NCBI RefSeq assembly: GCF_003001905.1
Contig: NZ_PVNE01000024.1
Coordinates: 1-60,599, forward strand
Direction: 5' to 3'
DNA length: 60,599 nucleotides
Source of the DNA: Planifilum fimeticola
Lineage (GTDB): Bacteria > Bacillota > Bacilli > Thermoactinomycetales > DSM-44946
Shown here: in pieces, positions 54,675 through 60,599 of the stretch
Layout: each line of letters begins with the position of its first letter
Position numbering within the stretch: position 1 is the first letter of the stretch
Program-made: the position numbers and the translations under genes
The notes under the pieces: generated by a model
What the model was told of the DNA's origin: nothing
The model's database searches: none
What the model saw: the letters and a program-made list of their open reading frames with translations, nothing else

Positions 54675-55025
54675 ATGGAGTATATCGTTTTTTCCATGGT
54701 TCCTTATAGCGAAGGGGAAGACTACATCACTGAATATCGGTTGGGCAGGGGAGATTTGGAACGGGATTTGAACGAAAAGGGATTAAATGGATATAAATTT
54801 GTAGCTTGTTCACATTACCACGGTCGTATCTATAAAGTTGTGATGGGAAAACAACCTGGAGATAACAATATCTATGAGTATAAAATCTACTATCCTCCTT
54901 ATGACAATCAAGCCGCAACAGATGAAATGAACCAATTTTCCAGTCAAGGCTTCCGAGTGGTTTATCATCTTAATGACACTACTTATTTTTATTTGTTCTT
55001 AGAAAAAACGACCCAAATGACTTAA
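54675..55025 (+). CDS. Hypothetical protein with two DUF4177-like halves
   Basis: 116 residues from ATG 54675 after GGGGAG. Two similar segments: EYIVFSMVPYSEGEDY ... LNEKGLNGYKFVACSH ... YKVVMGK, and YEYKIYYPPYDNQAATDEMN ... GFRVVYHL ... YFYLFLEK. Each resembles a DUF4177 unit (YEYKV ... LNxxGxxGWxLV ... LxR). The internal duplication is an observation by eye. Function unknown; the gene lies between tail hub and lysis module. Confidence 0.55.
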   Translation: MEYIVFSMVPYSEGEDYITEYRLGRGDLERDLNEKGLNGYKFVACSHYHGRIYKVVMGKQPGDNNIYEYKIYYPPYDNQAATDEMNQFSSQGFRVVYHLNDTTYFYLFLEKTTQMT

Positions 55026-55060
55026 GCAAACGGCTATTGAGTCAATAGGAGGAGAGAGTA

Positions 55061-55297
55061 ATGAGCGTGAGCATGAAAAAATTCGAGTTTACAGACAAGA
55101 CCTTTGTTCTTCTTGATGAGGGATTGGAAAATGATATTTTGCACGAGACCTGTTTGGTAGAAGGAGACGAAACCAACGGATACAAGGTTCTGAGGAAGAC
55201 TTATCAAGACACAGGGATTACAGCCGCCACCAAGGAGGAGGCATGCCGTAAAGCGTACAATCTCCTCGTTGAGGAATGGGCGAACCAACAATCCTGA
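55061..55297 (+). CDS. Hypothetical phage protein
   Basis: 78 residues from ATG 55061 after AGGAGGAGAG. Beta-strand-rich start (KKFEFTDKTFVLLDEGLEND) and a helical end (KEEACRKAYNLLVEEWANQQ). Not recognised. Confidence 0.55.
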   Translation: MSVSMKKFEFTDKTFVLLDEGLENDILHETCLVEGDETNGYKVLRKTYQDTGITAATKEEACRKAYNLLVEEWANQQS

Positions 55298-55313
55298 TAA
55301 GGAGGTGATTCGC

Positions 55314-55628
55314 TTGCCTGATGGCAGTGTGACCATCTCTCCAAAGGAGATGTATGAGCTTTTGCGAAAGGTGGACGCGAATCTTCAGGAGATCAAAGCG
55401 GATATGCGATACCTCAAGGATCAGGTTGCAGTAGCAGACAAAGCAGATGAAAGAAGTAGAGAGGCTTTGGAATTGGCGAGGGCAGCAAATCAAAAAACAG
55501 AACAAGTTGACGAGAAGGTGGCACAAGTCAACGAAAAGGTGAAAAGACTTGAGGACAGACAATGGGGAGTGTGGGTGAGCATCGCCCTTCTGGGGCTGGG
55601 TGCTCTTTTTAATTTGCTCAAAAATTGA
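55314..55628 (+). CDS. XhlA-like lysis accessory protein
   Basis: 104 residues from TTG 55314 after AAGGAGGTGATT. A coiled coil (residues 10-80, ELLRKVDANLQEIKADMRYL, EQVDEKVAQVNEKVKRLEDR) is followed by one C-terminal membrane helix (VWVSIALLGLGALFNLL). This is the haemolysin XhlA layout; in Bacillus PBSX the protein works with the holin to release the endolysin. Confidence 0.82.
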   Translation: MPDGSVTISPKEMYELLRKVDANLQEIKADMRYLKDQVAVADKADERSREALELARAANQKTEQVDEKVAQVNEKVKRLEDRQWGVWVSIALLGLGALFNLLKN

Positions 55629-55643
55629 TCGGAGGCTGATAAC

Positions 55644-55892
55644 ATGGTCGGTTTTGATGATGCGGCGCTTGTAGGGTTGATCATGGCTTTGGTGGAAGCT
55701 GCGAAAAGAACAGGATTTCCAGCAAGATACTCTCCGATTTTAGCCCTTGCCCTTGGAATAGCGGCGGGGGTTTTTATTTTGTCCCCCGGGGATGTGATCC
55801 AAGGGATTTGGTCCGGAATCGCCATGGGGCTGTCGGCTGTCGGATTGTATAGCGGGGTGAAAAACGTGAAAGATGTGGGGGTGAGCAAATGA
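55644..55892 (+). CDS. Holin
   Basis: 82 residues. Two to three hydrophobic helices (ALVGLIMALVEAAKRTGF, SPILALALGIAAGVFIL, IWSGIAMGLSAVGLYSGVKN) with a short charged end. Size, topology and its place directly before the amidase identify it as the holin. ATG 55644; overlaps the amidase start. Confidence 0.85.
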   Translation: MVGFDDAALVGLIMALVEAAKRTGFPARYSPILALALGIAAGVFILSPGDVIQGIWSGIAMGLSAVGLYSGVKNVKDVGVSK

Positions 55893-56797
55893 ATATCATC
55901 AAGGATTTCATCCCGAAAGGTAATCACAACCGACCGGGGACTAAAATTCGTCCCCGGTTTATTACTGTCCATGATACCGCAAACCGGACGAAGGGCGCGG
56001 ATGCGAAGTCTCATGCCCGATATTTGAAAAACGGGGCTGGTGGTGAGTCTAAATCCTGGCACTTCACGGTGGATGATAAAGTGATTATCCAGCACTTACC
56101 CACAAACGAAATGGGTTGGCATGCCGGGAGCGGAACCGGGAATCGGGAAAGCATCGGAATTGAGATTTGCGAGAATGAAGACGGGAACCGGACCAAAGCG
56201 GAAACCAACGCCATCGAATTGATTCGCTATCTGATGAATGAGTTGGACATCCCCGTCAGCCATGTGGTTCCACATCGACACTGGACCGGGAAGAACTGCC
56301 CCCGCAACATTTTGCCGCGATGGGATGCATTTGTGGCCCGGATCAAGGATGGCAAAGGGGCCACATCCCCCGCACCTTCCAAACCGAAGACCAAACCAGC
56401 GGGTGATGGATACCCGGGCTACATGATCCGTCGGGGATCAACCGGGGAAGTAGTCAAGAAAATTCAACGGCAATTGAAGGGGCTGGTGGTGGATGGCATT
56501 TTTGGCCCGCGCACTGAAGCCCGCGTCAAGGAGTTCCAGCAGGAAATGGGTATCGGGGTGGATGGAATTGTAGGCCCTGTAACCTGGAAGTATCTTTTTC
56601 CGACGTATCCTGGTTATCTTTTGCGACGTGGAAGCCGGGGTGTCTGGGTGAAACGTGTGCAGTGGGAGTTGGGTGGCTTGGCCATCGACGGCATTTTCGG
56701 GCCGAGAACGGAAGCCGCTGTCCGGTCATTCCAGAAAAAAGTAGGAATTGCCGTTGATGGCATTGTAGGACCCGTGACGTGGAAAAAATTGTTTTAA
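55889..56797 (+). CDS. Endolysin: N-acetylmuramoyl-L-alanine amidase with two peptidoglycan-binding domains
   Basis: 302 residues. Amidase_2 domain (about 10-155) with zinc histidines in RFITVHDTANR and VPHRHWTGKNCPRNI, plus SWHFTVDDKVIIQHLP. Two PG_binding_1 repeats follow: residues ~172-232 (YPGYMIRRGSTGEVVKKIQR) and ~235-302 (YPGYLLRRGSRGVWVKRVQW), each ending GPVTWK. Cleaves the wall at lysis after the holin opens the membrane. ATG 55889 overlaps the holin stop. Confidence 0.95.
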   Translation: MNIIKDFIPKGNHNRPGTKIRPRFITVHDTANRTKGADAKSHARYLKNGAGGESKSWHFTVDDKVIIQHLPTNEMGWHAGSGTGNRESIGIEICENEDGNRTKAETNAIELIRYLMNELDIPVSHVVPHRHWTGKNCPRNILPRWDAFVARIKDGKGATSPAPSKPKTKPAGDGYPGYMIRRGSTGEVVKKIQRQLKGLVVDGIFGPRTEARVKEFQQEMGIGVDGIVGPVTWKYLFPTYPGYLLRRGSRGVWVKRVQWELGGLAIDGIFGPRTEAAVRSFQKKVGIAVDGIVGPVTWKKLF

Positions 56798-56871
56798 CAT
56801 GTTGCAAATATAGAACAAACCAACTAGGATAAAAGTAGGCAGCAGCGATTTCCTTTTCAATCGCTTAAAGT

Positions 56872-56908
56872 AAAACCGGGCGGGATTTACTCCTGCCCGG
56901 TTTTTTTT
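56872..56908. terminator. Strong terminator at the end of the lysis module
   Basis: AAAACCGGGC / GCCCGGTTTT, a 10-bp stem with a 13-nt loop and a run of eight T. It ends the late operon; the A-run on the left side lets it also stop the convergent minus-strand genes. Confidence 0.92.
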
Positions 56909-57419
56909 ATTCTCCTTTATTCATTTTCTTCGCCAATTGTTCCAATCCTCTTACAACCTTGACCTCCAGGGTATCGTCGTCGCGGTATACCCGCCCCCGA
57001 GGAGGTTCATCTTCTTCAATCTTGCCTGAGAACATCTGGGGGAGAATCTCCCGCAATCCTCTCGCCTTTCGTTGGTAGACGATTACCGCCAGACAATACA
57101 ACGACGAGATACCCATTGCACCGGCGGCCAGCCATACCGCTCCAATGGGGAAGGTATTTCCCGGGTCCGACAGATACCCTGTCCAGATGAGGATCTTGGC
57201 CAAGAATACCATCAGCACATAGAATTTGAAGTACTTTAGGGCCTCGAACCCTTCCACCAAAGCGAGGACCGGGATGGCCAAGAGACGTCCGATTGCTTGG
57301 GGTTTGCCTCCATCAAGATACCCTACGACCTTTCCTTGGTCTACGATTTTCCCGCCGTCCCTGAGCGGGAACAACTCTCCGGTCCAGGTTGCCTTTCCAA
57401 AGTGCCACAAGACGCCCAC
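56907..57419 (-). CDS. Membrane protein of the replication/partition segment
   Basis: About 170 residues from GTG 57419; the frame is open further upstream into the Replic_Relax gene (to 57938), but without a convincing start. Hydrophobic segments lie at QAIGRLLAIPVLALVEGF, YVLMVFLAKILIWTGYL and AVWLAAGAMGISSLYCLAVI, followed by a charged C-terminus (RGRVYRDDDTLEVKVVRGLE). Not recognised. The gene directly follows the Replic_Relax gene and is probably co-transcribed with it. Confidence 0.55.
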   Translation of the reverse strand: MGVLWHFGKATWTGELFPLRDGGKIVDQGKVVGYLDGGKPQAIGRLLAIPVLALVEGFEALKYFKFYVLMVFLAKILIWTGYLSDPGNTFPIGAVWLAAGAMGISSLYCLAVIVYQRKARGLREILPQMFSGKIEEDEPPRGRVYRDDDTLEVKVVRGLEQLAKKMNKGE

Positions 57420-57484
57420 GATAAACTTGACCAGCCCCGAAACGATCTCCCATAACGCTATAGGGTAGGCCCATAAACGGTGGC

Positions 57485-58258
57485 CTATTCCCTCAAGGAC
57501 CCGGACAAGAAGTCCGTCTCCTGTCCCTCCTTCAGGAAGAACACTCTGTCCCACGTCGCCTGATGCGCCTCGAACGCCCGCCGAAACGCCCACTCGGCGG
57601 TATTCACTCTCTGATCCGAAACCGTCACGAATAGAAGAGGAATCTCCGAAAGGTCGAGCATCAGGGACAGGTCCAGATACTTCGCGAACTTTTCGCTCAG
57701 TCTCATCGGCGTTTCCGTCCCGGTGTCGTACTCCACCATCCACCACTGATTCCCCACCAACATCATGGCGTCGGGCCTCAGCGGGGTCTTTGGGACGGAA
57801 ACCTTTCCACTCTCGTCCCGAGTCAGCAACTGGTGGTACAGCCAACTTGCCGACTCCCTTCCGGAAAGCCAAGATTTCACCTCCAACCCAGATTGTATTG
57901 ACCTGCACAGTATTTCGTTCAACCCCACGAAGTGCCACACATGAGAGGCCGGAGGATGCCCATTGCCGTTTCCTTCGCCTCTCAATCCTTTGGCGTAAGC
58001 GTGTCCTTCCTTGCCTAGTGCGAATACGAACGGCTTACCCCTCCGTGGCTGCCAAGATCTGATCCAGTTATCCGCCTCCTTTTTCCCCACCGCATCCCGA
58101 ACCCGACGGATCGCTCCGGATACTTGGTTCTCCGTCCATCCGGAAACGGTTTTTAGCTGATCTTTGGTGCAGATTCCGAGGTCGTAGAGCGCTAAGATAA
58201 GACGGTCCTTCATGGAAAGATGCGGTGTGACTTGTTCATTGACGACGTCAAAAATCAA
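57485..58258 (-). CDS. Replication-relaxation (Replic_Relax) family protein
   Basis: 257 residues from TTG 58258 after TAGGAGGTAG. An N-terminal winged helix (LSMKDRLILALYDLGICTKD, VSGWTENQVSGAIRRVRDAV) is followed by FALGKEGHAYAKGL, SHVWHFVGLNEILCRS, LRPDAMMLVGNQWWMVEYDT and a GTETPMRLSEKFAKYL segment, the pattern of PF13814. The family is found on plasmids and integrative elements and has been linked to replication and relaxation; its activity is not well defined. It reads away from the par operon across a shared intergenic region. Confidence 0.82.
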   Translation of the reverse strand: MIFDVVNEQVTPHLSMKDRLILALYDLGICTKDQLKTVSGWTENQVSGAIRRVRDAVGKKEADNWIRSWQPRRGKPFVFALGKEGHAYAKGLRGEGNGNGHPPASHVWHFVGLNEILCRSIQSGLEVKSWLSGRESASWLYHQLLTRDESGKVSVPKTPLRPDAMMLVGNQWWMVEYDTGTETPMRLSEKFAKYLDLSLMLDLSEIPLLFVTVSDQRVNTAEWAFRRAFEAHQATWDRVFFLKEGQETDFLSGSLRE

Positions 58259-58347
58259 TCAAATCTACCTCCTAAGTAAGACAATAATAGATCATGCCAA
58301 AAATTTCAACACCTAATTTTCATGCGTTTTTTGACGCAGAATTGCCC

Positions 58348-58440
58348 CTTATCCTGATGCTTATCACATCAGGATAAGACTCAGGATAAGGAGGCAACCC
58401 CCACCTACCTCTTGTTCACCTCCCCCTGTCATCAGGATAA
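58348..58440. repeat. Four ATCAGGATAA repeats upstream of the Replic_Relax gene
   Basis: CTTATCCTGAT (58348-58358) and ATCAGGATAAG (58368-58378) are inverted around a short spacer. CTCAGGATAAG (58380-58390) and ATCAGGATAA (58431-58440) are direct copies. This may be an operator or an iteron set for the Replic_Relax protein. Confidence 0.65.
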
Positions 58441-58490
58441 ACCAAGCCTACCGCCGGGAAAAAGTGGATAGTTCACGTTCTCTTATTGGC

Positions 58491-58590
58491 CATTCTTTAG
58501 ACATTCTATATCACTTCTAATCATTGACTTATATGCTCCTCCGCATTAAAATGGATATGGATATACATTCTATATCACTTCTCAAGAATG
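58491..58590. repeat. Candidate parC centromere: 11-bp-phased repeats around the par promoter
   Basis: The 18-mer ACATTCTATATCACTTCT occurs identically at 58501-58518 and 58565-58582. Within and beside it the TTCT motif recurs every 11 bp (58493, 58504, 58515; 58568, 58579), upstream and downstream of the promoter. ParR of type II systems binds 11-bp repeats in this way. The second copy is followed by AGAATGTA, the inverse of its own TACATTCT start. Confidence 0.7.
58524..58552 (+). promoter_or_regulatory. Promoter of the parM-parR operon
   Basis: TTGACT and TAAAAT with an exact 17-bp spacer, about 55 bp before the actin-like gene. Repeats on both sides imply autorepression by the ParR-like protein. 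Confidence 0.75.
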
Positions 58591-58610
58591 TATAAAGGAG
58601 GAGCTATGAG

Positions 58611-59429
58611 ATGAAGATTGTGGCTGTCGATTGCGGACGGAGCCGTGTGAAAGTGGCTGCGGAGGGTCAAAAACCGTTCATGTTCCCGTCGGTGTTGGGA
58701 CAGTATCACAAGCGAGGGTATAGGGAGGACCTTCCTGGCGACATTGAGATGTTCTACAACGGATCCGGCTACTTCATTGGCCAACTTGCGGAACGGGAGG
58801 CATACAACCCGTACCGGAACTTTGATCAGACCAAGGTGACGAAGGAAACCCTCCTGCTAACCCTGGCCGCTCTCTGGCAAACTGGAATCCAAGACGATAT
58901 CTTCCTTGTCATGCCGATCCCGATCAAAAATTATGAGGACGAGGAAGAGCGCCGCGGATTGAAGGATTTGCTCAAGGGGGAGCACGAAGTAACTATAAAC
59001 GGGGACAGCCGGACGATCCACATTTCCCGGGTCCTGATCGTGATGGAAGGTGCAGTTTCCTTCTTCACCAACTATCGTCCGGGGACGGTCCGGATCCTGG
59101 ACCTTGGAAGCCGTATGTGGAACGCTGCCACCTTCAAGGACGGTGTATACATCAACCGGGAATCTGGATCGTTTGATCTTGGTTGTGATATGCTCGGGAA
59201 AGATACGAAGGTAACAGAGGAACAAATCCAAACCGCTGCGGACACCATCAATGGCGAAGTGCGCCGGCTCCGTTGGGAAGACGATGATTCGGTCCTGTTG
59301 ATCGGAGGTGGAAATGAGGCATTCGCTCCCTACATCCAAAACTACTTCCCGAACGCGGAGGTGGTAAAAGACGGGGTGTATGCCAACGTCCTCGGGTGTC
59401 TGGCAGCGGGCAAAGCGAGGAGGTCCTAA
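58611..59429 (+). CDS. ParM/AlfA-like actin-type DNA segregation ATPase
   Basis: 272 residues, the size of AlfA rather than the ~320 of R1 ParM. Phosphate-1 loop KIVAVDCGRSRVKVAAEG, phosphate-2 loop TVRILDLGSRMWNAATF and adenosine motif SVLLIGGGNEAFAPYI. In known systems the protein forms filaments that push or pull plasmid copies apart, coupled by a ParR adaptor bound to parC. ATG 58611 after AAAGGAGGAG. The stop overlaps the ParR-like start. Confidence 0.88.
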   Translation: MKIVAVDCGRSRVKVAAEGQKPFMFPSVLGQYHKRGYREDLPGDIEMFYNGSGYFIGQLAEREAYNPYRNFDQTKVTKETLLLTLAALWQTGIQDDIFLVMPIPIKNYEDEEERRGLKDLLKGEHEVTINGDSRTIHISRVLIVMEGAVSFFTNYRPGTVRILDLGSRMWNAATFKDGVYINRESGSFDLGCDMLGKDTKVTEEQIQTAADTINGEVRRLRWEDDDSVLLIGGGNEAFAPYIQNYFPNAEVVKDGVYANVLGCLAAGKARRS

Positions 59430-59728
59430 TGGTTGAGAAGGGGAAAGAACGGGCGACGGTTTCAGTCAACTTTAACCTGACCGATCCCGCGATCAAAGAA
59501 CTGTGGGACTGGATGGAGGAGAGGACGACCAACAAACAGGGGTTTATTCTGAGGGTCTTGTTCCTTTACAAAGAGATGCAGAGTCAAAAGGTGGAGGTCA
59601 TCAACAACATCAACATTGGAACGGTGCCGGTGGCCTCCACTCCAGAATCGGAGCCGGAGAAGGACGACGACGAGGAGATCCGGAACATCGTGGCCAACAG
59701 TGGCCTTCCAATGGATGATGACGACTAA
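59429..59728 (+). CDS. ParR/AlfB-like DNA-binding adaptor
   Basis: 99 residues from ATG 59429 (TAATG overlap). Residues 8-50 (RATVSVNFNLTDPAIKELWD, MEERTTNKQGFILRVLFLYK) fit a ribbon-helix-helix fold. The C-terminus is acidic (ESEPEKDDDEEIRNIVANSG) and could contact the actin-like filament. The family call rests on context, size and fold pattern, since ParR proteins diverge strongly. Confidence 0.75.
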   Translation: MVEKGKERATVSVNFNLTDPAIKELWDWMEERTTNKQGFILRVLFLYKEMQSQKVEVINNINIGTVPVASTPESEPEKDDDEEIRNIVANSGLPMDDDD

Positions 59729-59755
59729 ACCCCCGGGCCGATCCCGGGGGTTTTC
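59728..59755 (+). terminator. Terminator after the par operon
   Basis: AACCCCCGGG / CCCGGGGGTT with a 5-nt loop, then TT. The stem starts at the last base of the parR-like stop codon. Confidence 0.85.
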
Positions 59756-59763
59756 CTCTGCAA

Positions 59764-59787
59764 ACAAAAACCGGCGCGGAGCCGGTT
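59764..59787 (-). terminator. Terminator of the minus-strand secreted-protein gene
   Basis: On the minus strand AACCGGC / GCCGGTT with a 5-nt loop and a T-rich run follows the stop directly. Confidence 0.8.
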
Positions 59788-59788
59788 A

Positions 59789-60346
59789 CTATTTGAAATC
59801 CTCCAGCCTCTTTTCAAGTTTATCAATCTCCGATAAGACATCACCGGCTTTCGCATCATAAATCGATGAAAAAGCCTGTTCCACAGTTAATCCCTCGTCT
59901 ATGCCTTGCTTCATTCCTTCGATGATTACTCGATATTTCTGGAAGGCTGCTGCAATATCTGTCTGGTATATAGCAAGCTTTTTTTCCTCTTCGGTAAGTG
60001 GTTCAAGTCCCTCAATCGGGCTGACAAGAGAAATCGGAAGATCCATCATCATTAATGCACTTGCTATGCCCTCTTTCGCTTTTTCTTCGTCTCCATTCTC
60101 AGCCTGTTTCCGGATTTTGTTCATGGCACTAACAACGATTTTGTGAGATTCAAATGCATTCTCAATGTTTGAGACCGTTTCCGGATCCGCACCTGTTTCT
60201 TTGGTGGTTGGCTCCTCTTTCTTTTGAGCCTGTTCCGGTGGCGTATCATCCACCACAGCAAATAAGACCGCGGTACATGCACCAAGTAACAGAATAAGCC
60301 CAAAGGCAGCACCGCAACCAATATGAGTCCATTTTCTTTTACTCAA
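59789..60346 (-). CDS. Membrane-anchored or secreted hypothetical protein
   Basis: 185 residues. The N-terminal helix THIGCGAAFGLILLLGACTA runs on into VLFAVV. LLGAC could be read as a lipobox, but the hydrophobic stretch continues past the Cys, so an uncleaved anchor is more likely. A low-complexity linker (TPPEQAQKKEEPTTKETG) is followed by a helical domain (NIENAFESHKIVVSAMNKIR, AFQKYRVIIEGMKQGIDEGL). No family recognised. It could alter the host surface, for example against superinfection; that is a guess. Confidence 0.6.
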   Translation of the reverse strand: MSKRKWTHIGCGAAFGLILLLGACTAVLFAVVDDTPPEQAQKKEEPTTKETGADPETVSNIENAFESHKIVVSAMNKIRKQAENGDEEKAKEGIASALMMMDLPISLVSPIEGLEPLTEEEKKLAIYQTDIAAAFQKYRVIIEGMKQGIDEGLTVEQAFSSIYDAKAGDVLSEIDKLEKRLEDFK

Positions 60347-60416
60347 CTTCGTATCCTCCTGTTGTATATACTACTCCCATATTCGTATTGCTGGACGTTT
60401 TTTCCTGCATATGAAA

Positions 60417-60438
60417 GGGGCGGGTGAAAACCCGCCCC
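60417..60438. terminator. Stem-loop abutting the right terminal repeat
   Basis: GGGGCGGGT / ACCCGCCCC, a 9-bp perfect stem with a 4-nt loop. Its last base is directly followed by the 161-bp repeat, exactly as at the left end, although the stem sequence is different. It may be a terminator or simply the insertion target. Confidence 0.65.
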
Positions 60439-60599
60439 GAGATTGATGACAAACCCCCTGGCTCTTTTCGCAAGAAAAGCGCCAGGGGTTGCATGTTTAT
60501 GGGAAATAAACAGATAAAGGAAATTAGATTTGGTAAATTAGGCGGATCACAAAGCCTTTTCCTCTCTTCGAGAGGAGCAAGGCCATTTTTTTGATGTTT
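60439..60599. repeat. 161-bp terminal inverted repeat, right copy (probable IS end)
   Basis: Exact reverse complement of 1-161. Starts with GAGATTGATGACAAACCCCC at the base of the stem-loop 60417-60438 and runs to the window end. Confidence 0.9.
60524..60598 (-). pseudogene. 3' fragment of a probable transposase gene, right copy
   Basis: Encodes the same 24-residue C-terminus as the left-end fragment, open toward the window edge on the minus strand. It would be the end of a second copy of the same insertion sequence. Confidence 0.45.

Larger units (their letters stand above)
21890..60438. mobile_element. Prophage (siphovirus type, HK97-like head) with partition genes; right boundary not reached
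   Basis: Continuous block of phage genes from an integrase next to the broken rraA through lysogeny, replication, packaging, head, tail and lysis modules, then a replication/partition segment. GC content and codon use are lower than in the chromosomal genes to the left. No rraA 3' part follows, so either the element runs past the window or rearrangement by the terminal IS removed the junction. The right limit given is only where the terminal repeat begins. Confidence 0.88.

Noticed and set aside
59610-59645. GGAACGGTGCCGGTGGCCTCC as a possible attR core matching the rraA junction
   Set aside because: Only a loose match to the attL region, and it lies inside the parR-like gene with no rraA sequence after it.

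Overview
The window looks like a contig from a high-GC, endospore-forming member of the Bacillales, probably close to the Thermoactinomycetaceae. The reasons are the Bacillus-type gene order hemAX-C-(cobA/hemD)-B-hemL, spoVID, ysxE, valS, folC, the strong GGAGG ribosome binding sites, and frequent GTG and TTG starts. The left third (about 1-21,700) is chromosome. The rest (from about 21,890 to at least 60,438) is a prophage of clearly lower GC. No tRNA, rRNA or CRISPR array was seen.

Left region. A minus-strand ABC importer of the SsuABC/NMT1 class (193-2864) is divergent from a long tetrapyrrole operon (3069-11913). The operon covers glutamyl-tRNA reductase, HemX, a precorrin-2 dehydrogenase, HemC, a CobA-HemD fusion, HemB, a fused two-domain siroheme decarboxylase (AhbA-AhbB type) and HemL. 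Together these supply ALA, uroporphyrinogen III, precorrin-2/sirohydrochlorin and didecarboxysiroheme, which points to a siroheme-dependent branch beside any coproporphyrin route encoded elsewhere. A GNAT gene broken by one frameshift, two spore-coat genes, a valine T-box with valS, folC and murC follow.

Prime feature of the right region: a siphovirus-type prophage has integrated inside the coding sequence of rraA, leaving only its first ~62 codons (21704-21889). Its order is integrase, ImmA-type protease and repressor (minus strand); an operator region; antirepressor, Gam-like, Sak4-like recombinase, DUF669, SF2 helicase and primase/DUF3987 genes; an array of inverted iterons that is a good origin candidate (33235-33510); a resolvase-like nuclease, a phage sigma factor and an ArpU-like late regulator; a small divergent gene pair; HNH, terminase, portal, ClpP-type protease, HK97-type capsid and connectors; a tail module with a -1 frameshift chaperone, a 1448-residue tape measure and a distal tail protein carrying binding modules; then XhlA, holin and amidase.

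Past the lysis cassette lies a plasmid-like segment: a Replic_Relax protein, a membrane protein, and a ParM/AlfA-like actin gene with a ParR-like partner. Their promoter is flanked by repeats with 11-bp periodicity, resembling a type II parC centromere. The element may therefore be able to persist as a phage-plasmid, or it may be a prophage that acquired a partition locus. The rraA 3' half and attR are not in the window.

Both window ends are an identical 161-bp inverted repeat carrying the 3' end of what looks like a transposase gene. Each copy starts exactly at the base of a different stem-loop. The window therefore probably ends inside two copies of one insertion sequence that targets hairpins.
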